A stretch of DNA of 64,000 nt from Thermomicrobiales bacterium (GCA_023957015.1 JAMLHR010000009.1:1-64000); one strand, 5' to 3'. Counted from the stretch's first letter, positions 37,556 through 47,507 are shown. The notes: generated by a model not told the origin, from the sequence alone. Made by a program: numbers and translations.

Positions 37556-37678
37556 GATCTATCTTTCGCGATTGGGCTGATGTTTGATATCGCCATACTA
37601 CCAGTCTCATCGGTCCGGGAATGCGGACAGTTTTTGTCGTGGTGTTTCGGTATGCTGATGACACGAAAGGGAGATGGA

Positions 37679-38332
37679 ATGAGTTTCAATCGCGTCATGT
37701 TGGAAGTTGCACCAAAGAAGAGCTTCGCCTCGGCCCTGGACTGGCCGGGCTGGAGCCGATCCGGCAAGACGGCCGAGGATGCGCTGATTGTCCTCGCCGA
37801 CTATACGTCGCGATATCAGCTGGTAACAGAGATCGTTGGTGTAACGGATCTACCCGAGAGCTTCGATGTCGTGGAGACGGTCGGGGGCGATGGCGCCACC
37901 GAGTATGGGGTGCCCCACATTCCTGCCGCTATTGAGCAGGAGTTCATGACGCCTGAGGAGTGCGAGCGTCAACTGGCGCTGCTGCAGGCGTGTTGGACCT
38001 ATTTCGACGATGTATCCGGTAGGGTGTCCGAGGAGTTGCGTAAAGGGCCGCGCGGTGGCGGCCGGAATCGAAGTGTCATCATTGATCACGTTCATGAGGC
38101 GGAGCGCTACTACGTCACGCAACTGGGTGTAAAGGCGAAGAAGGACTCGTTGGTGACGCCGGAAGCGATAGCGGCGCATCGTGAGGCGACGCTTGCCGCG
38201 TTGCGTGATCACAATCAGCGCCAGGAGCACGCGCGGTGGCCGTTGCGCTACATCATTCGACGCGCCGCCTGGCACGTGCTTGATCACGCCTGGGAGATGG
38301 AAGACAAGGATCTTACCGGGCAGGAGAGTTAG
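37679..38332 (+). CDS. HicB-like/DinB-like two-domain protein, paralogue 1
   Basis: A 217-residue protein. The N-terminal 55 residues (SFASALDWPGWSRSGKTAEDA) resemble the HicB fold, where W/LPG-C and T-x-E-E-A motifs recur. The C-terminal part looks like a DinB-type four-helix bundle: LLQACWTYFDDVSGRVS, KGPRGGGRNRS, HVHEAERYY and WHVLDHAWEMEDKDL, giving a His on one helix and an H-x3-H on another, as in metal-binding DinB proteins. GGGAG precedes the ATG. The second paralogue starts three bases after its stop. Confidence 0.65.
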   Translation: MSFNRVMLEVAPKKSFASALDWPGWSRSGKTAEDALIVLADYTSRYQLVTEIVGVTDLPESFDVVETVGGDGATEYGVPHIPAAIEQEFMTPEECERQLALLQACWTYFDDVSGRVSEELRKGPRGGGRNRSVIIDHVHEAERYYVTQLGVKAKKDSLVTPEAIAAHREATLAALRDHNQRQEHARWPLRYIIRRAAWHVLDHAWEMEDKDLTGQES

Positions 38333-38334
38333 CC

Positions 38335-39012
38335 GTGCGTGTCTCGATTGAACGAGGTCCCAAGGGGAAGAAGTGTGTGGCCTACGCCATTGATTGGCCG
38401 GGTCTGGAGCGCAATGGCAAGGCGGCGGAGACGGCCTTGGATCACCTGACTGCCTATCGTGAGCGATACGCGCGTGTTGCCGACCGTGTAGGCTTGGCGG
38501 ACGCATTTGTTGCCGAGCCCGAGCCGGAAGTTGTCGAGGACTATCCCGGTGTCGGTTCCACAGACTTCTGGGGAATCTCATTCGCTCAGAGTCCCACAGA
38601 TCATCTGCCACTGCCTCCCGATGAGTTTGAGCGACGATTGTCATTGCTCCAGGCTTGTTGGGCTGAGTTTGATGCCATCGCGGATCGCGTCTCACCCGAG
38701 CTGAAGAAGGGACCGCGCGGAGGCGGGCGCGATCGCGACCATATCGTGCGGCATCTGATCGCCAGCGAGCTCGACTGGACGCCGAAGATCGGTATTCGCC
38801 TGGACTATCACGACATCGCATTTCCCCTGGAGAACCGACAGCGTTATCATGACCAGGTGATCGAACAACTACGATTCCACTACGAGACCGGTACGCCAGC
38901 CAAGCTCAAGGGCGGTCCGTTATGGACTCTTCCGTTCTTCATCCGGCATCTGGCCTACCACGTTATGGATCATGCCTGGGAGATGGAAGACAAAGACCTG
39001 ACCGAGCCGTAG
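38335..39012 (+). CDS. HicB-like/DinB-like two-domain protein, paralogue 2
   Basis: A 225-residue sister of the preceding protein. Shared parts are AYAIDWPGLERNGKAAETA, LLQACWAEFDAIADRVS, KGPRGGGRDRDHIVRHL and YHVMDHAWEMEDKDLTEP; the middle segments differ. AGGAG inside the end of gene 1 lies eight bases before GTG 38335, so translation is coupled. The H-x3-H pair and an upstream His are kept, so both copies could bind metal. Substrates of DinB-fold proteins are mostly low-molecular-weight thiols or unknown. A hairpin overlaps its stop. Confidence 0.65.
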   Translation: MRVSIERGPKGKKCVAYAIDWPGLERNGKAAETALDHLTAYRERYARVADRVGLADAFVAEPEPEVVEDYPGVGSTDFWGISFAQSPTDHLPLPPDEFERRLSLLQACWAEFDAIADRVSPELKKGPRGGGRDRDHIVRHLIASELDWTPKIGIRLDYHDIAFPLENRQRYHDQVIEQLRFHYETGTPAKLKGGPLWTLPFFIRHLAYHVMDHAWEMEDKDLTEP

Positions 39013-39024
39013 CCAGTCAGGTCT
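38994..39024. terminator. convergent hairpin after the DinB-like pair
   Basis: AGACCTGAC and GTCAGGTCT form a 9-bp stem with a 13-base loop that contains the stop codon of paralogue 2. CTGTCTGC follows. The ackA gene on the minus strand ends at 39041, so it may serve both. Confidence 0.45.
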
Positions 39025-39040
39025 CTGTCTGCGAGGTTGG

Positions 39041-40234
39041 TTAGGCGTTCTTCACCGCGACGATCGTTTGCCGCGCGATCTCGAGTTCCTCGTTCGTGGG
39101 TACCACCAACACGGTCACAGCACTCTCGTCGCTGCTGATACGGCGAATGCCACGCTCCGACGAACCGTTGCGTTCCGGATCAAGACGGACACCCATATGT
39201 TCCAGGCCAGCCAACGTCCTGGCACGAACCGGTGCGGCGTTTTCGCCGACGCCAGCCGTGAACACGATACAATCAACTCGACCAAGCACCGCATAATAGG
39301 CACCCACGTAGTGCTTGAGTCGATGGCAATAGACATCCAGCGCCAGTTGCGCGTTGGCATCGCCCTGATCGGCGGCGGCCAGCACATCGCGAACATCACC
39401 GGTGCCGAACAACCCGACCAGTCCGGACTTACGATTCAACAGCGTATCGATATCAGCGGAACTCATCCCAGCCTGCCGTGCCAGGTGGAAGATGATACCG
39501 GCGTCGATATCGCCACTACGGCTGCCCATCACCAGACCTTCGAGCGGCGTCAGCCCCATGCTGGTATCAACACTCTTGCCCCCACGAATGGCTGTGGCTG
39601 ATGCGCCATTGCCGATGTGGAGCACGATGGTGTTGACATCGGCTAACGGCAGCTGCAGATACTCGGCGGCCAACTCGCTCACATATTTGTGGCTGGTTCC
39701 GTGATATCCATAGCGTCGGATACCGTACTCGTCAGCCACAGCCCGGTCAATCGCATAGGTGTAGGCTTCCGGTGGCATTGTCTGGTGAAAGGCCGTATCG
39801 AACACCCCCACGTGTGGGATATCCGGAAAGGCCACTCGCGCCGCCTGGACACCAAGCAGATTCGGTGGATTGTGGAGCGGAGCCAGTGGGCTGAGCTCTT
39901 CCACGGTGCGCACGACTTCATCCGTGATGATCGTTGGCGCAATGAACTTCATGCCGCCCTGAACAAGTCGGTGACCAACCGCGATGACTTCGAGCGTATC
40001 GAGGTCTGGGCCGTGCTCAGCGCAAGCCGAGATCATTGCCTCGAAGCCGGCGATGTGATCCGGCAATGGGAGTTCAGAGACGAACTTCTCATCGCCATAG
40101 GTATGGTTGACGATGCCGTCCTCAGCACCGATACGTTCGATCAGTCCCTTGGCGATGACATGTTCGTTGTCCGCATCAATGAACTGGTACTTGATGGATG
40201 AAGATCCGGAATTAACGACGAGGACGGTGCTCAT
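39041..40234 (-). CDS. ackA: acetate kinase
   Basis: A 397-residue ASKHA kinase interconverting acetate plus ATP and acetyl phosphate. Motifs: VNSGSSSIKYQF at the N-terminus, YGYHGTSHKYVS, VLHIGNGASATAI and TPLEGLVMGSRSGDID, and FTAGVGENAAPVR near the end. Its start overlaps the pta stop by 4 bp. With pta it forms the reversible acetyl phosphate route, complementing acs. Confidence 0.97.
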   Translation of the reverse strand: MSTVLVVNSGSSSIKYQFIDADNEHVIAKGLIERIGAEDGIVNHTYGDEKFVSELPLPDHIAGFEAMISACAEHGPDLDTLEVIAVGHRLVQGGMKFIAPTIITDEVVRTVEELSPLAPLHNPPNLLGVQAARVAFPDIPHVGVFDTAFHQTMPPEAYTYAIDRAVADEYGIRRYGYHGTSHKYVSELAAEYLQLPLADVNTIVLHIGNGASATAIRGGKSVDTSMGLTPLEGLVMGSRSGDIDAGIIFHLARQAGMSSADIDTLLNRKSGLVGLFGTGDVRDVLAAADQGDANAQLALDVYCHRLKHYVGAYYAVLGRVDCIVFTAGVGENAAPVRARTLAGLEHMGVRLDPERNGSSERGIRRISSDESAVTVLVVPTNEELEIARQTIVAVKNA

Positions 40235-42357
40235 TGCTCTTCTCCCTGTGCCTGTATCACCGTCATCGCCACGGTGTTGACGATGTCCTTGACCAGCGCA
40301 CCGCGGCTGAGATCGTTGATCGGTTTGCGCAAACCCTGCAGCATCGGTCCGATCGCGACCGCACCGGCCGATCGTTGTACCGCCTTATAGGTATTGTTGC
40401 CGGTATTGAGGTCGGGGAAGATGAACACCGTCGCCTGACCAGCCACAGAGGATCCTGGCAACTTGCTCTTGGCCACACTGGCATCGGCAGCAGCATCGTA
40501 CTGGATGGGACCTTCCACCAGCAGTTCCGGCGCGCGTTGGCGTACCAGCTCGGTGGCGGTGCGAACGCGATCCACATCGTCACCGTGTCCCGATGCACCG
40601 GTGCTATAGCTGAGCATGGCGATGCGCGGTTCGATGTCGAACTGTCGCGCGGACTTCGCGCTCGTGATCGCGATATCGGCCAGTTGCTCGGCGGTTGGAT
40701 TCGGATTGACGGCACAATCGCCATAGACCAGCACTCGATCGGCAAGAGCCATCAGGAAAACGCTGCTCACGATGCTGACATCGGGCGTGGTCTTGATCAC
40801 CTCGAATGCTGGCTTGATCGTATGGGCCGTGGTGTGAGCCGCGCCGCTGACCATGCCATCGGCCATCCCCATCTTCACCATCATCGTGCCGAAATAGGAG
40901 ACATCCGGTACGATCTCGAGTGCCTTCTCGACAGTCATACCCTTGTGCGCGCGCAGCTTCGCGTACTCATCGGCGAAGGTCTCCACGAGCTCCGGATCGT
41001 GCGGACTGATGATATCGGCACCATCCAGATTGAGATCGCGGGCATGCGCGCGAGCCAGGATATCCTCACGGTCGCCCAGAATCGTCAATTTCGCCGCACC
41101 TCGCTCCAGGACTTCTGCCGCCGCTGCGAGGATACGATCGTCCTCGCCCTCCGGCAGGACGATTCGTTTTGGATTGCCAGCGGCACGCTGCATCAGCATA
41201 TGCTCGAACATCAACGGTGTGACGATATCCGTCTTTGCGCGATCAACGAGGGCCAGGACATCGTCCTTGGCAACGTGATCGGCGAACATCTCGCGCCCCA
41301 GCGCGATCTTCTTCGCGGGTGCGGTGGCGAATCCGGCGCGAGTGCGTGTGATACCGAGAGTGGTGGGGAAGGTGCCAAGCGGTACATCGACGATCGGTAG
41401 ATCGAAGTCCAGACCATCAATGAGTTTTTGGATGATTGGCGAGATCTCGAAGCCGCCATTGAGGATGATACCGGAGAGATTAGGGAAGGTGTGGCTGGCC
41501 TGCGCCACCAACACACTCACCAGCACCTCGGATCGATCCGCCGGCACAACGATGACGCCGCCGTCGAGCAATCGTTCCAGCACGTGTTCCATGTTCATAC
41601 CGGCAACGATGTACGCGAACACATAGTTGTCGAGATCGGCCTCGGCACCATAGATTTGGCGCCCACCAAGCGACACCATGAGGTCACGAACGGTCGGTGA
41701 GACCAACCGCCGATCCTCCGGGATGGTCCAGATCGGCACATCATTGCCAATCAGCTCATGTTCACGCAGCGCCGCCTCATACTCGGAGGATGTCGTCTCG
41801 GCCCGGTTGATGACAATGCCAGCCAGCTGGGCGTGTTCATCAACCATCTCGGCGATCGCCAACTCGGCTGTGCTGCGAATATCAGCTACCGTGCGAGGGC
41901 TACCGGAGAGGAACTGGCTGTTACTGGGGGTGTACTGGTCGGCATCGCGGCCGCCAAGCACCAATAGTACGGAGCTGCCCAGATTGGCCGCAATCCGCGC
42001 GTTATAGGCCAGTTCGGTGGGCGAGGTGACATCGGTGTAGTCGGAGCCCAGGATCACCATGGCCTCATGCCGAGTGGCCAGTGTGTTATAGGTGGCGATG
42101 ATATCTCCCAGCGATCCCGCAGGATCGTGATGGACATCCTCATAGGAGACGCCGACACAGTCGCTCGCAGGGTCAGTGATACCGATCTCGGAGATCAGGC
42201 GTTCCAGGAGGGCATCGGGTTCGGACTTCGATTTGGTCACGGGCCGATAGATGCCCACATCGACACCTGCGGCGGAGAGGACCGATAGCAGGCCGAGCGC
42301 GACCATCGATTTTCCTGAGTGTCCTTCGGCTGATGTAATGTAAATGCCGTTGGTCAT
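40231..42357 (-). CDS. pta: phosphate acetyltransferase, long form
   Basis: A 708-residue enzyme exchanging CoA and phosphate on the acetyl group. The N-terminal third is a BioD-like P-loop domain (YITSAEGHSGKSMVALGL), the middle is a DRTGG domain, and the C-terminal PTA core has LPEGEDDRILAAAAEVLERG and KMGMADGMVSGAAHTTAHT. This is the regulated, three-domain version. ATG 42357 is preferred over one five codons upstream because GAGG lies at good spacing. Overlaps ackA. Confidence 0.95.
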   Translation of the reverse strand: MTNGIYITSAEGHSGKSMVALGLLSVLSAAGVDVGIYRPVTKSKSEPDALLERLISEIGITDPASDCVGVSYEDVHHDPAGSLGDIIATYNTLATRHEAMVILGSDYTDVTSPTELAYNARIAANLGSSVLLVLGGRDADQYTPSNSQFLSGSPRTVADIRSTAELAIAEMVDEHAQLAGIVINRAETTSSEYEAALREHELIGNDVPIWTIPEDRRLVSPTVRDLMVSLGGRQIYGAEADLDNYVFAYIVAGMNMEHVLERLLDGGVIVVPADRSEVLVSVLVAQASHTFPNLSGIILNGGFEISPIIQKLIDGLDFDLPIVDVPLGTFPTTLGITRTRAGFATAPAKKIALGREMFADHVAKDDVLALVDRAKTDIVTPLMFEHMLMQRAAGNPKRIVLPEGEDDRILAAAAEVLERGAAKLTILGDREDILARAHARDLNLDGADIISPHDPELVETFADEYAKLRAHKGMTVEKALEIVPDVSYFGTMMVKMGMADGMVSGAAHTTAHTIKPAFEVIKTTPDVSIVSSVFLMALADRVLVYGDCAVNPNPTAEQLADIAITSAKSARQFDIEPRIAMLSYSTGASGHGDDVDRVRTATELVRQRAPELLVEGPIQYDAAADASVAKSKLPGSSVAGQATVFIFPDLNTGNNTYKAVQRSAGAVAIGPMLQGLRKPINDLSRGALVKDIVNTVAMTVIQAQGEEQ

Positions 42358-42517
42358 CGTGCTTCCTCGCATTCACTTGTCCTGCGGCAGCGTTGCCGCC
42401 TGTGCTACGCTCCAATTCTAGCGGTTCTGCTTCACATACCAGACGGGAAAACCCTGCCAGTCGCGATCAGGTAACGATACAATTGCTGCAGCTTAGTTAG
42501 CCGGAAGGGAAGGCGAA

Positions 42518-44071
42518 ATGACAGAAACCGCCGACGCGAAATATCAGCGATTGTCCGAGTTACGCGCAGAGATTGATGCGCTCCACACGGAAGCCACCAC
42601 CAAGCAACAGAAGCGGAAGAAGCGAGGTGCCAAGGAGCGTGTGCTGGCGTTGTTGGACGAAGGTTCCTTTGTGGAACTGGATGCGATGGTTCGGCACCGC
42701 GCGAATGATTTCGGTATGGATGCCAAGCGCCCGCTGGGAGATGGTGTCGTGACCGGATTCGGCACCATTGAGGGTCGCAAAGTCGCCGTCTTCTCCCAGG
42801 ACTTCACCATCTTCGGTGGCTCACTCGGTGAGGTCTTCGCCGAGAAGATGGTCAAGCTAATGGATCTGGCTGAACGATACGGATGTCCCATCATCGGTAT
42901 CAATGATTCTGCCGGCGCCCGAATTCAGGAAGGTGTCGAGGGACTCGCCGGGTATGGTGAGGTCTTCTTCCGGAACGTCCGCGCCAGCGGCGTCATTCCG
43001 CAAATCAGCATCATTGTTGGCCCCTGTGCCGGTGGTGCGGTGTACTCTCCGGCGATGACCGACTTCATCTTTATGGTGAATGAGATCAGCCAGATGTTCA
43101 TCACCGGTCCCGATGTGATTAAGACGGTCACGGGTGAGACCGTGACGCTGGAGTCATTGGGTGGTGCCGAAACGCACACATCACAGAGCGGTGTCGCCCA
43201 TTTCCGCGCCGCCGATGAGGATGACCTCAACGAGCAGATCAGACAGCTGCTCTCCTACCTGCCATCGAACAACCTCGAGGATGCACCGTACTACACGCCT
43301 GGCGACGATCCCGATCGATCGGTACCGGAGCTGAAGACGATTGTGCCGGAGAACACCAGTCGCCCATACGATGTGCTCAAGGTGATTCAGGCGCTTGTGG
43401 ACGACGAAGAGTTCATGGAGGTCCAGCCGGAGTACGCCGCCAATATCGTCACCGGCTTCGCTCGTCTCGATGGACATACGGTTGGTATCATCGCCAATCA
43501 ACCATCCGTACTGGCGGGCACACTGGATATCAACGCGAGCGTTAAGGGCGCGCGCTTCGTGCGCACATGCGATGCCTACAATATCCCGCTGGTGGTGTTG
43601 GAGGATGTCCCGGGATTTCTGCCCGGCACCGATCAGGAGTACAACGGCATTATCCGCCACGGCTCCAAGCTGCTGTACGCCTTCGCTGAAGCCACGGTAC
43701 CGAGAGTCACCGTAATCATGCGCAAAGCCTACGGTGGTGCCTATGTGGTGATGAACAGCCGGCATATTGGCGCAGACTTTGTCTGCGCATGGCCGATGTC
43801 TGAAATCGCGGTAATGGGTCCTGATGCCGCCGTGAATCTCGTCTTCCGACGAGAGCTGGCAGGATTGGAAGATCCTACCGTGCGACGCAAGGAGCTGATC
43901 TCCGAGTACGAGGATCTCTTCGCGAGTCCGTATCAGGCAGCTGGTCGCGGCTACATTGATGATGTTATCGATCCGGCCGATACGCGCACCTGGCTTGTTC
44001 GGTCGCTTGATATCGCGCGCAGCAAGCGGGTGGCGACACCCAAGCGCAAGCACGGGAATATCCCGCTATGA
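42518..44071 (+). CDS. acyl-CoA carboxylase carboxyltransferase (propionyl/methylmalonyl type)
   Basis: A 517-residue carboxyltransferase of the PccB/MmdA group, moving carboxyl from biotin to propionyl- or acetyl-CoA. Two crotonase-like halves are seen. The first has GDGVVTGFGTIEGRKVAVFS and INDSAGARIQEGVEGLAGYG. The second has VLEDVPGFLPGTDQEYNG and MRKAYGGAYVVMNSRH. No biotin carboxylase gene lies in the window, so the alpha subunit is elsewhere. A small partner gene overlaps its stop by 4 bp. Confidence 0.92.
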   Translation: MTETADAKYQRLSELRAEIDALHTEATTKQQKRKKRGAKERVLALLDEGSFVELDAMVRHRANDFGMDAKRPLGDGVVTGFGTIEGRKVAVFSQDFTIFGGSLGEVFAEKMVKLMDLAERYGCPIIGINDSAGARIQEGVEGLAGYGEVFFRNVRASGVIPQISIIVGPCAGGAVYSPAMTDFIFMVNEISQMFITGPDVIKTVTGETVTLESLGGAETHTSQSGVAHFRAADEDDLNEQIRQLLSYLPSNNLEDAPYYTPGDDPDRSVPELKTIVPENTSRPYDVLKVIQALVDDEEFMEVQPEYAANIVTGFARLDGHTVGIIANQPSVLAGTLDINASVKGARFVRTCDAYNIPLVVLEDVPGFLPGTDQEYNGIIRHGSKLLYAFAEATVPRVTVIMRKAYGGAYVVMNSRHIGADFVCAWPMSEIAVMGPDAAVNLVFRRELAGLEDPTVRRKELISEYEDLFASPYQAAGRGYIDDVIDPADTRTWLVRSLDIARSKRVATPKRKHGNIPL

Positions 44072-44265
44072 GCGAGCAGCAACCAGTCCGTATCGTTGTG
44101 CACCCTCTTCCCGCAGACGCCGAAGCGGCGGTGATCACCGCCGCCGTTTCGATGACCATCTCTGCTGAAGCTGAGCCCGGGCAAGAGAGCGTCCGTAAGG
44201 ACGCCTGGCGACAGGCTGGCAAGCGGGAAGCATTGCGGGATAGGCAATGGGAGACAACGACCTAG
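44068..44265 (+). CDS. acyl-CoA carboxylase epsilon-like small protein
   Basis: A 65-residue protein: MSEQQPVRIVVHPLPADAE, then an alanine-rich helix and a basic end (DAWRQAGKREALRDRQWE). Its place directly after the carboxyltransferase with an ATGA overlap, its size and the W-x(n)-R-x-x-L-R ending resemble the epsilon subunits that activate actinobacterial acyl-CoA carboxylases. Sequence similarity is weak, so this is mainly a context call. A regulatory or assembly role for the carboxylase is the natural inference. Confidence 0.5.
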   Translation: MSEQQPVRIVVHPLPADAEAAVITAAVSMTISAEAEPGQESVRKDAWRQAGKREALRDRQWETTT

Positions 44266-44345
44266 CGCTATTGGGTGACATTCCGACTGTGGCATGAGAT
44301 GCTGACCCCTACAGAGCACATTTGCTCCCGTAGGAGGCAGTTCAG

Positions 44346-45986
44346 ATGACGACAGGCCCAGGCAATGATCGGGCGAGATTTTCGCGACGACGAGATCAGC
44401 CGTTTTACGCCGATCACGGTATGGTTGCTGCGGCACATCCTTTAGCGGTCGATGCCGGACTACAGGTCATGCATCGCGGCGGCAATGCATTTGATGTCGC
44501 TGTGGCTGCGGGGCTTGCCGCGGCGGTCGTCATGCCCGAGATGTGTGGACTTGGGGGCGAACTCTTCGCCGTATTCACAGTGGCTGGTTCCGAACCGCAA
44601 TCCATGCAGGCGAGTGGACGATCTCCTCGTGGCGCGACCTACGAGATGATGGTGCAGGCCGGTGGTGGCAAACACATGCCATATACCGGTCCGCATTCGA
44701 TTGCCGTACCGGGTATGGTTGATGCCTATTGCAACCTGCTGGAGCGGTTTGGCACGATGTCCTTCGCTGAGGTCGCCCAACCAGCGATCAGCCTTGCTCG
44801 AGATGGATTCCCTCTGCACCCGCATGGTGCCGCGGCAATAGCCGCAAACGCGGACCTGATCGCCCGAGATGAAGCTGCCGCCGCAATCTTTCTGGCGAAT
44901 GGCCATACACCCACCGCTGGTATGCGATTGGTGCAATCCGATCTCTCCACCACCCTCGAGACGATCGCATCGGATGGAGCGAAGAGTTTCTATTCCGGCT
45001 CACTTGCTAAGCGCATGGTCGGCTATCTGAAATCGATTGGCGGCAAGTTTGAACTCGCGGACTTCGCCGACTACACCACCGATCACTCGGCTCCATACTC
45101 GACAACCTATCGCGGGTATACGGTCTACCAGTCAGCTCTCCCGTCTCAGGGAATCATCATGCTCGAGGCGTTGAACATCCTCGAGTATGCGGATCTGTCC
45201 GCACCGCAGTCGGTGGAGGCCATTCACACTATGGTCGAAGCCAAGAAGCTTGCCTACGCCGATCGTCTCGCGTATCTCGGCGATGGTGCCAGGAATCTGA
45301 TCCAGGGCATTCTCAGTAAGGAGTTCGCCGGAGATCGCTATCGTCGTATTGATCCGTCGCGAGCGAACGACGACATTGTTGCCGGAAACCTATACGACGG
45401 TGACACTACCTACCTTTGTGCCGCAGATGATCAGGGCAATATGGTGTCGTTGATCCAGTCAGTTTCCGCCGCGTTTGGCTCCGGTATCGTTGCGGGAGAT
45501 ACGGGCGTGGTTATGAATAATCGTTCCGGGCGTGGTTTCTCGCTCGATCCTGCCCATCCGAACTGTTATGCACCCGGCAAGAAGTCTATGCATACGTTGA
45601 ACGCGTATCTGGTTGCTAACCAGCAAGGTGTGCCGGTTCTGGTTGGCGGCACCCCCGGTGGCGATGGTCAACCGCAGTGGAACCTGCAATGTATCGTCGG
45701 TGTCATCGATGCGGGTATGGATGTACAGGCAGCGATTGAACAACCACGCTGGACCAGTTGGCCGGGTACCGATCCGGCAGGTGTCGATAATCCCTTTGAG
45801 CTTCGCGTGGAAGCGCGACTGCCGGAGTCGGTGCGGCAGGCGTTGATGGATCGTGGTCACCGCTTCGTCGTTCAATCGGAGTGGGGCGGCGGGGGTGCGG
45901 CCCAGATGATCTTCCGCGATCCGCAGACCGGACTTCTGGTTGGGGGATCGGATCCTCGTGTCGAAGGCATGGTGCTGGGTCGATAG
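44346..45986 (+). CDS. gamma-glutamyltransferase-family Ntn hydrolase
   Basis: A 546-residue precursor that should cut itself before a threonine to give two subunits. The large-subunit start has VAAAHPLAVDAGLQVMHRGGNAFD and the oxyanion region PEMCGLGGELFAVF. The nucleophile is likely Thr354 in DGDTTYLCAADDQGN. The late GTPGGDGQPQWNLQ is characteristic. No signal peptide is seen, so it is probably cytoplasmic; relatives act on glutathione, gamma-glutamyl amides or cephalosporins. It stands alone between the carboxylase and DUF2252 genes. Confidence 0.9.
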   Translation: MTTGPGNDRARFSRRRDQPFYADHGMVAAAHPLAVDAGLQVMHRGGNAFDVAVAAGLAAAVVMPEMCGLGGELFAVFTVAGSEPQSMQASGRSPRGATYEMMVQAGGGKHMPYTGPHSIAVPGMVDAYCNLLERFGTMSFAEVAQPAISLARDGFPLHPHGAAAIAANADLIARDEAAAAIFLANGHTPTAGMRLVQSDLSTTLETIASDGAKSFYSGSLAKRMVGYLKSIGGKFELADFADYTTDHSAPYSTTYRGYTVYQSALPSQGIIMLEALNILEYADLSAPQSVEAIHTMVEAKKLAYADRLAYLGDGARNLIQGILSKEFAGDRYRRIDPSRANDDIVAGNLYDGDTTYLCAADDQGNMVSLIQSVSAAFGSGIVAGDTGVVMNNRSGRGFSLDPAHPNCYAPGKKSMHTLNAYLVANQQGVPVLVGGTPGGDGQPQWNLQCIVGVIDAGMDVQAAIEQPRWTSWPGTDPAGVDNPFELRVEARLPESVRQALMDRGHRFVVQSEWGGGGAAQMIFRDPQTGLLVGGSDPRVEGMVLGR

Positions 45987-46054
45987 CGAATACCGCATGC
46001 ACTAGGGTAGAATGTGCGGACGACTAGCTGAACATAAATCGAGGATACCGCTCC

Positions 46055-47434
46055 ATGAAGGGACTACCAAAGTTCACGGCACCAACTGCGGAACTGGAAG
46101 CCTACGGTCGGACACTGCGACAAGCGCTCCCGCGGCGGGATCAGGGTAGGCTGGTTTTGCCGGAACGAGACTCGATTGCGATCATGGAACGGCAACATGC
46201 CGATCGTTTGCAGTCGCTTATACCGGTGCGTGTGGCGCGGATGCTGGAATCCCCGTTCGCGTTCTACCGTGGCAGTGCCGCGTTGATGGCGCATGACCTG
46301 GCCGATGCCCCTACTATCGATGTCGGAGTCATCGCCTGTGGTGATGCGCATATCAGCAACTTTGGCTGGTACGCGTCGCCGGAGCGGGCATTGACGTTTG
46401 ATCTGAACGACTTTGATGAAGCCAGCAATGCCCCCTGGGAGTGGGATCTCAAGCGTCTGGTAACCAGCGCCTATATCGCCGCCCTGGATAACGGATTGTG
46501 TCCGGATCAGGCGCGCGATATCGCCAGAGCCGGATCAACTGCTTACCGGTGGGGGCTGGCCGAGCTGATGAAGCTTCCGGCGTTGGAGCGCTATTACTTC
46601 AGGGTTGAATCCGATTGGCTTGAGGAGCGGCTGGATAATCAATCCCGGGAGGTGGTGAAACGCACCCGCCGCAAGGCTGAAAAGAACAATTCCGGTCGCG
46701 TGATTGGCAGGATCGAGACGATTGGCATGGACGATCGTATCACGATCATCGATCAGCCTCCGATCATGTTGCATAGTCCAGAGGCTCAACTTGAAATATC
46801 GACACAGTTGCTGAACCAGTTCCTGAAATCTGTGCGTGAGGATATCGCCATCCTGCTCACCCACTACGTCCTGCAGGATGTGGTTCTGCGCGTTGTTGGC
46901 GTGGGGAGCGTTGGTACGCGCTGTTTTATCCTCTTGCTGACGGGTCCGCATGGCGAACCGTTCTTTCTCCAGATCAAGGAGGCCCAGAAGACGGTGCTGG
47001 AGACCTATGGCAAGCGGGCACCGAAGTTGTTTGGTCAACCCATCAAGCAGGGACCGGGATTCAACGGTAAACGCGTGATCGCCTGTCAGCGAACATTGCA
47101 GTCGGTCTCGGATCCATTTCTGGGCCACTTCCACACGGGTGGGGTGGATTACTACGTTCGCCAATTCCGGGATATGAAGGGATCGTTCGATATCGCCACG
47201 CTCAACGCAGAGCTGTTGGACCAGTACGTCCGTCTTTGCGGGGCGCTGTTGGCGCGTGGTCATAGTCAGAGTCCAAACGCCGGTATCATCAACGGTTACC
47301 TTGGTGGGAGCAGGCGATTCGATGATGCGATGGCAGATTGGGCCGCCGCCTACTTCGATGTGGTGCAACGTGACTATGAGGACCTCGAGAAGGCAGTGAA
47401 GAGCGGTCGCGTGCCCATTGAGCACGATGCATAG
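46055..47434 (+). CDS. DUF2252 family protein
   Basis: A 459-residue protein of a widespread family with kinase-like features. Typical segments are MLESPFAFYRGSAALMAHDL, CGDAHISNFGWYASPERAL, FDLNDFDEASNAPWEWDLKR, LLLTGPHGEPFFLQIKEA and the C-terminal GALLARGHSQSP. The GDAH-x-x-N-F and D-x-N-D-F-D motifs recall the catalytic loop and metal site of aminoglycoside phosphotransferase-like kinases. Substrate unknown. The family is frequent in Actinobacteria and Chloroflexota. Confidence 0.88.
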   Translation: MKGLPKFTAPTAELEAYGRTLRQALPRRDQGRLVLPERDSIAIMERQHADRLQSLIPVRVARMLESPFAFYRGSAALMAHDLADAPTIDVGVIACGDAHISNFGWYASPERALTFDLNDFDEASNAPWEWDLKRLVTSAYIAALDNGLCPDQARDIARAGSTAYRWGLAELMKLPALERYYFRVESDWLEERLDNQSREVVKRTRRKAEKNNSGRVIGRIETIGMDDRITIIDQPPIMLHSPEAQLEISTQLLNQFLKSVREDIAILLTHYVLQDVVLRVVGVGSVGTRCFILLLTGPHGEPFFLQIKEAQKTVLETYGKRAPKLFGQPIKQGPGFNGKRVIACQRTLQSVSDPFLGHFHTGGVDYYVRQFRDMKGSFDIATLNAELLDQYVRLCGALLARGHSQSPNAGIINGYLGGSRRFDDAMADWAAAYFDVVQRDYEDLEKAVKSGRVPIEHDA

Positions 47435-47507
47435 ACCCCAGAATTGTGGTGACTCCGGGTATCATTGCCTCAGGATTGTTCGGCATACGTAGCCAGGGAG
47501 TGAGAGC

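Noticed and set aside
40234-41400. 388-residue plus-strand frame opposite pta
   Set aside because: Antisense shadow of a certain gene.
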